Positions 14,704 to 22,663 of a stretch of DNA of 45,605 bases are shown here, in pieces. Every line of letters starts with the position of its first letter. Position 1 is the stretch's first letter. The stretch spans positions 1 to 45,605 of the forward strand of contig JAJTFM010000051.1 of assembly GCA_021298575.1 (NCBI GenBank), in the 5' to 3' direction. The position numbers and the translations under genes are program-made. The stretch is from Saprospiraceae bacterium (GTDB taxonomy: Bacteria > Bacteroidota > Bacteroidia > Chitinophagales > Saprospiraceae). The notes beneath the pieces are model-generated. The model was not told the DNA's origin, searched no databases, and was given only the letters and a program-made list of their open reading frames with translations.

Positions 14704-16779
14704 GTGGCCGAGCAAATTATCGTCAATAAAATCAACGATATACTCGGTAACCTGAATAATACAGTCGCTTTCAATGCTGTTTCCAACCAGCGTCAGGGCG
14801 ATGACCGCAAAATGGAGGCGCTCGTTGCCGAAATGAATAACGGTCAGGTGGCTACCGCTATCGTGTGGGGCGCTAACCCTGCTTACGACTATTCAGGAGC
14901 AGCTTTCAAAGCAGCTTTCGCAAAGGTCGCCACGCGTATCTCTCTCAATACAACACTCGACGAGACTACGCTCCTGTGTACGCACGCTGCGCCCGCACAC
15001 CACGCGCTGGAATCATGGGGCGATGCAGAGCCCAAACAGGGACATATCAGCATCATCCAGCCTACAATTGCTCCGCTGTTCAGCACCCGTCAGGCAGAGC
15101 ACAGCCTGCTCGAATGGGCCGACAGCGCTAATTTGGACCGCAACAGCGACCAGCCGTACTATCAGTATGTGAGAGCTGCCTGGACGTCTGCTGTATTCAA
15201 TACACAATCCCGATACAGCACACCAGCCGCATTCTGGGATATGAGCCTGCATGATGGTGTGTTCGAAAATGCACCCTCCGGACGCTCAGTTTCCTTCAAT
15301 AGTGCCGCAGCTGTAAATACTGGCGCAGTATCCCAGCCTTCTTCTTCCGAGCTCGAAGTCTCATTCTACGAGACAGTCAATATCGGTAACGGCCAGTATG
15401 CACATAACCCTTGGCTTCAGGAAATGCCCGATCCCGTTAACCGTACCGTATGGGGTAACTACCTGAGTGTCCCGGTAGAGTGGGATGGTAAAGACATCAA
15501 AGGATGGAGAAATCTGGAAGATGGTCAGATTGTTGAACTGGAAGTAAACGGACAGAAAATCCGCTGCACGGTAATTCGTACTTTCGGTCAGACCCCGGGT
15601 ACAGCCTCCATCGCACTTGGTTACGGCCGCGAGGCAGGTGGTTGTGCCGCCGGCTATGGTGTAAATGTAAATCCGCTCCTCAAAAACGAAGGCGGTTTCA
15701 CGCAATACTACCTGACGGATGCCAAAGTTACTCCAACGGGTGATGTAGAAAAAGACTTTGCCTGTGTTCAGCACCACCACACAATGGGTGTGCAGGGCAA
15801 ACAGGGCGACAAAACAGTGAACGTGGATGAAGCAGTCCTTGCTTTCCAGGGATCATTGACTGAGCGCTCTATTATCTTCCAGACAAATGTCAAAGATCTC
15901 GACAAGCTCGAGACCCAAATGGAAGAGTTCCATGAACACTCCGGTTACCTGAACTCCAAGACACTTTACCCGACCAACGAAGAGTACTTTGGTACCGGAC
16001 TGAAGTGGGGAATGTACGTTGACCTGAATTCATGTATCGGTTGTGGTGCTTGTCAGGTCGCCTGTGTAAGTGAAAATAACGTTCCTGTTGTAGGCAAGAA
16101 CGAGGTGATGCGTCACCACGAAATGACCTGGCTGCGTATTGACCGCTATTTCTATGGCGATGTCGAAAACCCGAAAGTGGTTTATCAGCCGATGATGTGC
16201 CAGCACTGCGACAATGCTCCATGTGAGAATGTTTGTCCGGTAAATGCTACTAACCACTCCATGGAAGGTATCAACCAGATGGCATATAACCGTTGTATTG
16301 GTACCCGTTACTGCGCCAATAACTGTCCGTACAAAGTCCGCCGTTTCAACTGGCTCGACTACACTACAGCCGACTTGTGGCCTGCCAACGAGGAGCGAGT
16401 TTTCCACGGTGCCGGCGACGACACTCCATTCTACGCAGATAACCTCGTACGCATGGTACTGAATCCGGACGTTACGGTTCGTACCCGCGGTGTAATCGAG
16501 AAGTGCTCTTTCTGCGTACAGCGTATTCAGGAAGGTAAACTGACTGCCAAGCGTGAAAGCCGCGCTATTCAGGATAACGATGTCCGCACAGCCTGCCAGA
16601 CGGCTTGCCCGACCGGAGCTATCGTGTTTGGAAATCTGAATAACCCTGAAAGTGAAGTCAACAAGGCCCAGAAGAACGCCGGTGCACTTGCTTATCAGGT
16701 ACTTGAGGAAATCAACGTACGCCCGGGTGTGCGCTATTCTGCCAAGGTTCACAACGCAAACGAAGAACTTTTCTCCTGA
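14704..16779 (+). CDS. actB: ActB, C-terminal fragment with iron-sulfur domain
   Basis: Remainder of ActB in the same frame as the first fragment. The first possible start after the TAG is the GTG at 14704, and no good ribosome-binding context marks it as native. The first 400 or so residues continue the molybdopterin-oxidoreductase-like domain (for example LESWGDAEPKQGH). The last 250 residues form the ferredoxin-like part, with cysteine clusters CIGCGACQVAC, CQHCDNAPCENVCP, CIGTRYCANNCP and CSFC with CQTACP. This fits three [4Fe-4S] and one [3Fe-4S] cluster, as known for ActB. With readthrough the whole protein would be about 990 residues. If translated separately, this part lacks its own Tat signal. 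Confidence 0.85.
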   Translation: MAEQIIVNKINDILGNLNNTVAFNAVSNQRQGDDRKMEALVAEMNNGQVATAIVWGANPAYDYSGAAFKAAFAKVATRISLNTTLDETTLLCTHAAPAHHALESWGDAEPKQGHISIIQPTIAPLFSTRQAEHSLLEWADSANLDRNSDQPYYQYVRAAWTSAVFNTQSRYSTPAAFWDMSLHDGVFENAPSGRSVSFNSAAAVNTGAVSQPSSSELEVSFYETVNIGNGQYAHNPWLQEMPDPVNRTVWGNYLSVPVEWDGKDIKGWRNLEDGQIVELEVNGQKIRCTVIRTFGQTPGTASIALGYGREAGGCAAGYGVNVNPLLKNEGGFTQYYLTDAKVTPTGDVEKDFACVQHHHTMGVQGKQGDKTVNVDEAVLAFQGSLTERSIIFQTNVKDLDKLETQMEEFHEHSGYLNSKTLYPTNEEYFGTGLKWGMYVDLNSCIGCGACQVACVSENNVPVVGKNEVMRHHEMTWLRIDRYFYGDVENPKVVYQPMMCQHCDNAPCENVCPVNATNHSMEGINQMAYNRCIGTRYCANNCPYKVRRFNWLDYTTADLWPANEERVFHGAGDDTPFYADNLVRMVLNPDVTVRTRGVIEKCSFCVQRIQEGKLTAKRESRAIQDNDVRTACQTACPTGAIVFGNLNNPESEVNKAQKNAGALAYQVLEEINVRPGVRYSAKVHNANEELFS

Positions 16780-16859
16780 TCGGTCAATTCCGGGTTCCGT
16801 CGGAATCCAAAGCTGACACGGATCAAATAAAAACGATCAACGATCTCAACTAAATTAAT

Positions 16860-18209
16860 ATGTCTCACGCAGTTGCGCCGGTCAGGCACATATTGATCGA
16901 AGGGAATAAATCCTACCACAATATCACGGAGGATCTCGTTTCTCCAACCGAGAAGAGTCCGACACGAGAGTGGGTTGTGGCTTTCACGCTGTCTGCTGCC
17001 TTTCTGGCTATCGGCGAATGGGGAGCCAACAGAACAATCAACTGGGCTTACGATATCACCAACTTCGTTTGGTGGATCGGTATCGGTCACGCAGGAACAC
17101 TGATTTCAGCGATTCTTCTCCTGTTCCGCCAGCGTTGGCGCACAGGTGTAAACCGTGCGGCCGAGGCTATGACCATTTTTGCGGTTATCTGCGCCGGTCA
17201 GTTCCCTATCTTCCACATGGGGCGCGTATGGCTTGCATTCTTCATTTTCCCTTTTCCGAACACGCGTGGTCCGCTCTGGACGAACTTCAACTCGCCACTT
17301 TTGTGGGACGTTTTCGCGATTTCGACCTATTTCTCGGTTTCCCTCCTGTTCTGGTATACCGGACTTGTTCCTGACCTTGCCACCGTTCGCGATCGCGCAA
17401 CCGGTTTCCGCCGCAAGATGTACGAATGGGCCTCTTTTGGCTGGACGGGCAGTGCCAAGCACTGGCAGCGCTGGGAAGCTCTCTCGCTGGTACTTGCCGG
17501 TATTTCAACGCCGCTGGTACTTTCTGTACACACTATCGTATCATTTGACTTTGCCACGTCGGTTATTCCGGGTTGGCACACGACCATCTTCCCGCCCTAC
17601 TTTGTTGCGGGTGCAATTTTCTCGGGCTTTGCCATGGTGCAAACCCTGATGATTATTACCAGGAAGGTGTTGAGGCTGGAAGAGTATATTACGCTTAACC
17701 ACGTTGAGTCAATGAACAAGGTAATTGTACTCACGGGTACAATCGTTGGTGTGGCATATCTGACCGAGTTGTTCATTGCATGGTATTCCGGTTACATATA
17801 TGAGCAGTTTGCTTTCTACAACCGTGTATTCGGTGTGTACTGGTGGTCGTACTTTGGTATGATGTTCTGTAACGTGGTCAGCCCGCAGGTCTTCTGGTCC
17901 AGGAAAATCCGCCGCAGTATCTGGTGGACGTTCTTCCTGTCTATCGTTATCAACATAGGTATGTGGTTCGAGCGTTTCGTAATCATTGCGACTACACTCG
18001 CCCGCGATTACCTCCCGTCATCCTGGAGCTACTATCGCCCGACCTGGGTTGAAATCTCCATATTCGCCGGTACAATTGGTCTGTTTTTTGTTTGCTACCT
18101 CATCTTTACCCGTGTGGCTCCTGTTGTTGCCATCGCCGAGGTCAAGTCAATCCTGAAGGTAGCCGGCGACCAGTACATCGGCAAAAATGCCAACAAGAAA
18201 CACCATTGA
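16860..18209 (+). CDS. actC: Alternative Complex III subunit ActC (NrfD/PsrC-like quinol-binding membrane protein)
   Basis: A 449-residue polytopic membrane protein of the NrfD family. ActC is a membrane core subunit of ACIII where menaquinol is thought to bind. It has about ten hydrophobic segments and family-typical sequence: VWWIGIGHAGTLISAILLLF, FPIFHMGRVWLAFFIFP, and SVHTIVSFDFATSVIPGWH. The N-terminus (HILIEGNKSYHNITEDL) is cytoplasmic and typical. It follows actB by 80 bases and precedes actD by 53. No anomaly in the frame. Confidence 0.95.
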   Translation: MSHAVAPVRHILIEGNKSYHNITEDLVSPTEKSPTREWVVAFTLSAAFLAIGEWGANRTINWAYDITNFVWWIGIGHAGTLISAILLLFRQRWRTGVNRAAEAMTIFAVICAGQFPIFHMGRVWLAFFIFPFPNTRGPLWTNFNSPLLWDVFAISTYFSVSLLFWYTGLVPDLATVRDRATGFRRKMYEWASFGWTGSAKHWQRWEALSLVLAGISTPLVLSVHTIVSFDFATSVIPGWHTTIFPPYFVAGAIFSGFAMVQTLMIITRKVLRLEEYITLNHVESMNKVIVLTGTIVGVAYLTELFIAWYSGYIYEQFAFYNRVFGVYWWSYFGMMFCNVVSPQVFWSRKIRRSIWWTFFLSIVINIGMWFERFVIIATTLARDYLPSSWSYYRPTWVEISIFAGTIGLFFVCYLIFTRVAPVVAIAEVKSILKVAGDQYIGKNANKKHH

Positions 18210-18215
18210 ACTAAT

Positions 18216-18229
18216 CCGGTAATCTCCGG
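18216..18229. other. Short hairpin CCGGTAATCTCCGG between actC and actD
   Basis: A 4-bp CCGG/CCGG stem with a 6-base loop in the 53-base actC-actD gap. Very similar sequences occur at 8915-8928 and 12018-12030, both also intergenic. No T-run, so it is not a terminator. Confidence 0.3.
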
Positions 18230-18262
18230 TCACTGTCAACAAAAATAAATTTCGGTAAATAA

Positions 18263-18793
18263 ATGGCTTCAAACAGTAAAAAAGTTCTTTTCGGACTTTA
18301 CAACGACGAAGAAGACCTGAAGTCTGCTATCAAAGTTGCCAATGAAGGGCATCTGGATATCATGGACGTTTATACTCCATTTCCTGTACACGGTCTTGAT
18401 CCTGTGCTTGGACTCAAGGAGAGCCGTCTTCATTATCTGGGTTTCATTTACGGGGCTACGGGCGCAAGCTTTGGTTTTCTCACCATGTCATGGATTTTTA
18501 CCCGCGACTGGCCTATTATGTTCGGTGGCAAACCTTACTGGTCTGTTCCAGCCTTTATTCCGATTACTTTTGAGATGACGGTGCTGTTCGCTGCATGGGG
18601 TATGACTATCACTTTCTATACTATATGCGGCATGTGGCCCGGTGTCAAGGCTAAAACGCTTGATGACAGGATCACCGACGACAAATTTTGCGTGGCCTTT
18701 GATGTGACCGATGCATCTGAAGGCGATGTGGATCATCTCAAAGGATTCTTCTCCAGAACGAATGCCGCAGAGGTGAATGTGAAAACCATCTAA
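18263..18793 (+). CDS. actD: Alternative Complex III subunit ActD (DUF3341)
   Basis: A 176-residue ACIII membrane subunit. The N-terminal soluble half (VLFGLYNDEEDLKSAIKVA) is the DUF3341 fold; two membrane helices follow (about residues 58-80 and 95-125). The motif DVYTPFPVHGLDPVLGL is highly characteristic. ActD packs beside ActC in the known complex. The start lies in an A-rich context (GGTAAATAA before ATG). Downstream actE begins 23 bases after the stop. Confidence 0.95.
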   Translation: MASNSKKVLFGLYNDEEDLKSAIKVANEGHLDIMDVYTPFPVHGLDPVLGLKESRLHYLGFIYGATGASFGFLTMSWIFTRDWPIMFGGKPYWSVPAFIPITFEMTVLFAAWGMTITFYTICGMWPGVKAKTLDDRITDDKFCVAFDVTDASEGDVDHLKGFFSRTNAAEVNVKTI

Positions 18794-18816
18794 TTTCGAT
18801 CAACGCTCACACGACA

Positions 18817-19635
18817 ATGAAATATCTAATAAGCGCCGTTATCGGGATTGCCCTTTTTGCGTGGCTTTTCTCCCTTTGTTCTCCGGCTGGTAAAGACAAA
18901 ACCGGTCACGAGTACATGCCGGATATGTATCACCCCATCACCTACGAAGCCAATAACTACAGCGCATACTTCTGGAATCACTGGGAAGAAGACAATGCGA
19001 TCAAGAAGGCTGAACTTGCTCAGCCACGTGAGGCTGTAAATGGTACAGTGCCTCGTGGCTACACTGCGGTTTATTATACAGGTGCCGACGCACTTGATGT
19101 GGTTCGCGGAAAAAATGCTTCAAATGCTATTGCTGCTCCGGTAAACGGAAATGCTCCGTTCTATTATGTAAATACAGAGGAGGACCGCGTTCGTTGCGAG
19201 AAGGAGATGGTTCAAAATCCTTATCCTATTACAAAAGCTGGTCTCGACAAGGCAAAGCCACTGTATAATGTTTACTGTGGTGTATGCCATGGCGAGAAGG
19301 GAGATGGTCAGGGCTATCTGTACTCTGGTCCGAATGCCAAGTACCCGAATGCTCCGAAGAGTTTCGTTGTAGATGAAATGATCAGCGCCGGAAATGGTCG
19401 TTATTACTTCGCTATCATGCACGGCAAAAACGTGATGGGGCACTATGCCGACAAACTTTCTTTTGAGGAGCGCTGGCAGGTTCTGCACTACATCCGTTCA
19501 CTGCAGGCTCAAACAAAGAATGCAGAGTACAGTGAAACAGCGAATACACTGAGCAATATTGAGCAACCGGCTAAAGGTGCTGCAACCGGACCTGCAAGGG
19601 TTCCTCAGTATGCCACACCTGTAGCGGCTAACTAA
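18817..19635 (+). CDS. actE: Alternative Complex III subunit ActE, monoheme cytochrome c
   Basis: A 272-residue exported cytochrome c subunit of ACIII. The N-terminal hydrophobic segment ends at FSLC (Cys21), an imperfect lipobox; ActE is a lipoprotein in characterised complexes, so anchoring through Cys21 is likely. The heme motif is CGVCH (residues 154-158), and a likely axial Met lies in AIMHGKNVMGHYADKLS. The segment EYMPDMYHP is typical of the family. The last 40 residues are Ala/Thr-rich and low in structure. Seventy bases separate it from the actF-coxB fusion. Confidence 0.95.
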   Translation: MKYLISAVIGIALFAWLFSLCSPAGKDKTGHEYMPDMYHPITYEANNYSAYFWNHWEEDNAIKKAELAQPREAVNGTVPRGYTAVYYTGADALDVVRGKNASNAIAAPVNGNAPFYYVNTEEDRVRCEKEMVQNPYPITKAGLDKAKPLYNVYCGVCHGEKGDGQGYLYSGPNAKYPNAPKSFVVDEMISAGNGRYYFAIMHGKNVMGHYADKLSFEERWQVLHYIRSLQAQTKNAEYSETANTLSNIEQPAKGAATGPARVPQYATPVAAN

Positions 19636-19705
19636 AATTACCCCGCTCAAACGAAGTAACCACCTAGTCAAAAACAAAATTCTCGGGCCCTGCCTGATCT
19701 GCGAT

Positions 19706-22621
19706 ATGAATCTGAATACGCAATTCGTATTTGAAAGCAAAACAAAGCGACTGCTTTTGGGCGGTATGGCTTTGGGTGTGCTCAGTCTGTTGTACATCTA
19801 CATGAACGACGACGCATATCACACCCGTTTCTGGACAACCTGGCTTCACCATGCGGTCTTCTTCAGCGGTATATCCTTTACCGCGATGTTCTTCCTGTCC
19901 GGACAGATCACTGCCTTCGCAGGCTGGAATACTGTCATCAGGCGCGTGTGGGAGTCCATGAGCCAGTTTATGTGGGTCGGTATCATTCTGATGGGCCTCA
20001 TTGTGGTCGGAGTTTGGGGGCATCTTCACCACCTGTACCACTGGAACGCCGAGGGCGTCACTGATATCAACAGTCCGCATTACGACAAAATCATTGCCGG
20101 CAAGGCAGGCTTCCTGAATCCGGTGTGGTTCACTGTAGGTACTGTTGGCTTCCTGGCTATCTGGTATTTCTGGGCAATGAAACTCCGTCAGGCTTCTGTA
20201 GATCAGGATACGATGGAAACTGCCGACTTCAAATACTACAAGAAGCAGCGCAAGTGGGCGGCGTCATTCCTTCCGCTGGGTGGCTTCCTGAGCACGGTAT
20301 TCCTGTGGCAGTCGGTTATGTCAATTGATACACACTGGTACAGCACCATGTTTGCATGGTACTCTATGGTATCAACATGGCTGGGCGCTATTTCGCTCAC
20401 TGTTATACTCATCATCTACCTCAAATCATTGGGGTATATGGATTATGTATCATTTGACCACCTCCATGATATTGGCAAGTTCCTCTTTGGTATTTCTGTT
20501 TTCTGGACATATCTGTGGTTCGACCAGTTCATGCTGATATGGTATGCCAATAATGGCGAAGAAACTATCTATTTCTTTGAACGAATGAATCATTACCCCG
20601 TTCTTTTCTGGGGTAACTTGCTTCTCAATTTCGTTACGCCATTCTTTATACTTATGCGTAACGATACCAAGCGCAAGTTTGGTACCATGTTCTTTGTCGC
20701 ACTGATTGTGTTCTTTGGTCACTGGTGGGATTTCTTTTACATGATCAAGCCGGGTGCGCGTATTGCTGCGCATGAAGCTATGGAACTCGCAGAAGGAAAG
20801 CATCACGGCGCTGCGCATGAAACTGCACATGTTGCGGCCGCTCCAGAGGCTCCTCAACATGCGGAAGACCATGCTGCTCCGGCAACTGCAGACACAGCTG
20901 CACACGCTGCTGGCGACGCTGCACACAATGAGGCGCATGAAGCGGCGGCTCCTGCAGAAACTGCACATGAGGCTTCACACGAAGCTGAACATGGAGCAGC
21001 CGGCCATGGTGAGGAGGTTGATGAGTCCAAGTCATTCAAACTCGGTTACACTATACCGGGCCTCGATGATCTGGGAGTATTGATCGGATTCCTCAGTCTC
21101 TTTTTGTTCTTTTTCTTCAACCAGTTGAGCAAGTCATCTCTGGTTCCTCTCAAGGATCCGTTCCTCGATGAAAGTCTGCATCACGAAACTGGTAATAATA
21201 AAGCAATGACATCGCTAATTGTCCTTCTTTGTGTAATTCTGGTCGCAATCGTACTGGTACAGATCGGAAAAGTTTACGAACTGACAACCGTTATCAAGGG
21301 TGAGGAAGCTGCCATGCGCGACAACAGCAAATGGAACGGCAGACTCTCACTGGCCTTCGTGGTGGTGTTCCTTGTCAGCGTAGTCTGGTCGGCTTACGAC
21401 TATAAAAATTTAATGTACGGATATGGTCCGCTTCAGTCGGCCTCCGAGCATGGTAAGACACTCGATGATATCTTTGATATTACTTTGTTCTTCACTGGTA
21501 TCGTCTTCGTTCTTACACATATTGCTCTGTTCTGGTTCGCCTACAAGTATCAGTGGAAGCCTGGACGGACTGCCAAATTCATTCCTCATGATAACCGTCT
21601 GGAGATGTGGTGGACAGCTATCCCCGCATTTGTTATGACTGTGCTGGTTATTGGGGGACTGAATGCCTGGAACGAAGTAATGGCTGATGTTTCACCTGAC
21701 GAGGACTATATGGAGATCGAGGCGACTGCACAGCAGTTTGGCTGGACCATCCGTTACCCTGGTCCCGACGGGAAAATCGGTACACGTAATTACAAACTGA
21801 CCACGGCTACCAATCAGTTGGGTATTGATTTCACAGATTCCAAGTCATGGGATGATGTTGTGCTTCCGGGCGGAGAGTTCTTTTTGCCCAAGGACAAGAA
21901 GATACGTGTGCGTATCATTGCCAAAGATGTACTCCACAACTTCGACTTGCCACAGTTCCGTGTAAAAATGGATGCTGTACCTGGTATGCCTACTTACTTT
22001 GTGTTCAAACCTACTATTACCACTGCAGATTTCCGGTCAGAACTTCGCAAGTATCCGGAGTACAATGAGCCGGCTGACAAGGCCGATCCGACAGGTCCGA
22101 AGCGTTGGGAAAAGTTCGAGTTTGAGTTGGCATGTGCCGAGCTTTGCGGCAAGGGTCACTACTCCATGCGCCGTATTCTGAAGGTTGTTCCGCAGGATGA
22201 GTTTGATGCCTGGTACAAGGGACAGAAATCTTTTTATGATACGGAAGTACGTGGTAAAGAAGGAGATCCCAACATGGGTAAAGTACTCGATTCGGAAGTC
22301 AGCAAGCGTGCTGCTGAATTCAGTGAGGCTTTCAAAGCTGCAGTAGAATCTGCAGATGCAAAAACCCTGTCACTTTCCAACGTTTCCTACGATGGTGAAA
22401 CGGCTACACTTTCTGCCGACAGTAAATATGAACTCGATAATCTGGTAACTGCACTGAACACTTTCCCTGCTGTAAGTGTTGCAGTGTCTGCGAGTGGTTC
22501 CGAGGCGGCTGTACGGGCTGCTGCAGTAATCAAATACCTGACTGACAGAGGTATCGGAGCTGATCGCCTCAAGGCTGGAGCTGCCTCTGAGAGCGGAGTC
22601 AGCCTGACTATTTCCCGGTAA
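19706..22621 (+). CDS. actF-coxB: ActF-CoxB fusion: ACIII membrane subunit joined to cytochrome c oxidase subunit II, with a C-terminal OmpA-like tail
   Basis: One uninterrupted frame of 971 codons. Residues 1-500 are ActF, a polytopic ACIII subunit resembling ActC; between its last two helices lies a long Ala/His/Glu-rich loop (about 352-440). Residues 501-850 are oxidase subunit II: an N-terminal region with three hydrophobic segments, then a cupredoxin domain with CuA ligands H744, C810, E812, C814, H818 and M821. Residues about 884-971 resemble a shortened OmpA-like domain without its usual GHTD motif. Normally actF and coxB are separate neighbouring genes. A natural CoxB start (ATG at 21206) and an out-of-frame TAATAATAA (21193-21201) mark the old boundary. 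If genuine, the product tethers ACIII to the oxidase; a single-base sequencing error at the junction could also create it. Confidence 0.9.
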   Translation: MNLNTQFVFESKTKRLLLGGMALGVLSLLYIYMNDDAYHTRFWTTWLHHAVFFSGISFTAMFFLSGQITAFAGWNTVIRRVWESMSQFMWVGIILMGLIVVGVWGHLHHLYHWNAEGVTDINSPHYDKIIAGKAGFLNPVWFTVGTVGFLAIWYFWAMKLRQASVDQDTMETADFKYYKKQRKWAASFLPLGGFLSTVFLWQSVMSIDTHWYSTMFAWYSMVSTWLGAISLTVILIIYLKSLGYMDYVSFDHLHDIGKFLFGISVFWTYLWFDQFMLIWYANNGEETIYFFERMNHYPVLFWGNLLLNFVTPFFILMRNDTKRKFGTMFFVALIVFFGHWWDFFYMIKPGARIAAHEAMELAEGKHHGAAHETAHVAAAPEAPQHAEDHAAPATADTAAHAAGDAAHNEAHEAAAPAETAHEASHEAEHGAAGHGEEVDESKSFKLGYTIPGLDDLGVLIGFLSLFLFFFFNQLSKSSLVPLKDPFLDESLHHETGNNKAMTSLIVLLCVILVAIVLVQIGKVYELTTVIKGEEAAMRDNSKWNGRLSLAFVVVFLVSVVWSAYDYKNLMYGYGPLQSASEHGKTLDDIFDITLFFTGIVFVLTHIALFWFAYKYQWKPGRTAKFIPHDNRLEMWWTAIPAFVMTVLVIGGLNAWNEVMADVSPDEDYMEIEATAQQFGWTIRYPGPDGKIGTRNYKLTTATNQLGIDFTDSKSWDDVVLPGGEFFLPKDKKIRVRIIAKDVLHNFDLPQFRVKMDAVPGMPTYFVFKPTITTADFRSELRKYPEYNEPADKADPTGPKRWEKFEFELACAELCGKGHYSMRRILKVVPQDEFDAWYKGQKSFYDTEVRGKEGDPNMGKVLDSEVSKRAAEFSEAFKAAVESADAKTLSLSNVSYDGETATLSADSKYELDNLVTALNTFPAVSVAVSASGSEAAVRAAAVIKYLTDRGIGADRLKAGAASESGVSLTISR
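20759..21025 (+). other. His/Ala/Glu-rich low-complexity loop within ActF
   Basis: Codes for about 89 residues with some 14 histidines in AH, HE and AAP-type repeats (such as HAAGDAAHNEAHEAAAP). It sits between the penultimate and last ActF helices. The DNA is repetitive (gctgcacac/gcgcatgaa words) and prone to length change. A metal-binding or flexible-linker role is speculative. Confidence 0.7.
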
Positions 22622-22663
22622 GACAAATCACACGAACAAAGATTTCAAAACCATAAAAGTACC

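Noticed and set aside
13804-16779. Natural two-gene ActB (B1/B2) arrangement
   Set aside because: The break is at codon 286, within the molybdopterin-like domain, not at the boundary with the iron-sulfur domain, and both parts share one frame.
20770-21010. CRISPR or minisatellite array
   Set aside because: The repetition is irregular low-complexity coding sequence for His/Ala/Glu, in frame with ActF, without fixed-length repeats and spacers.
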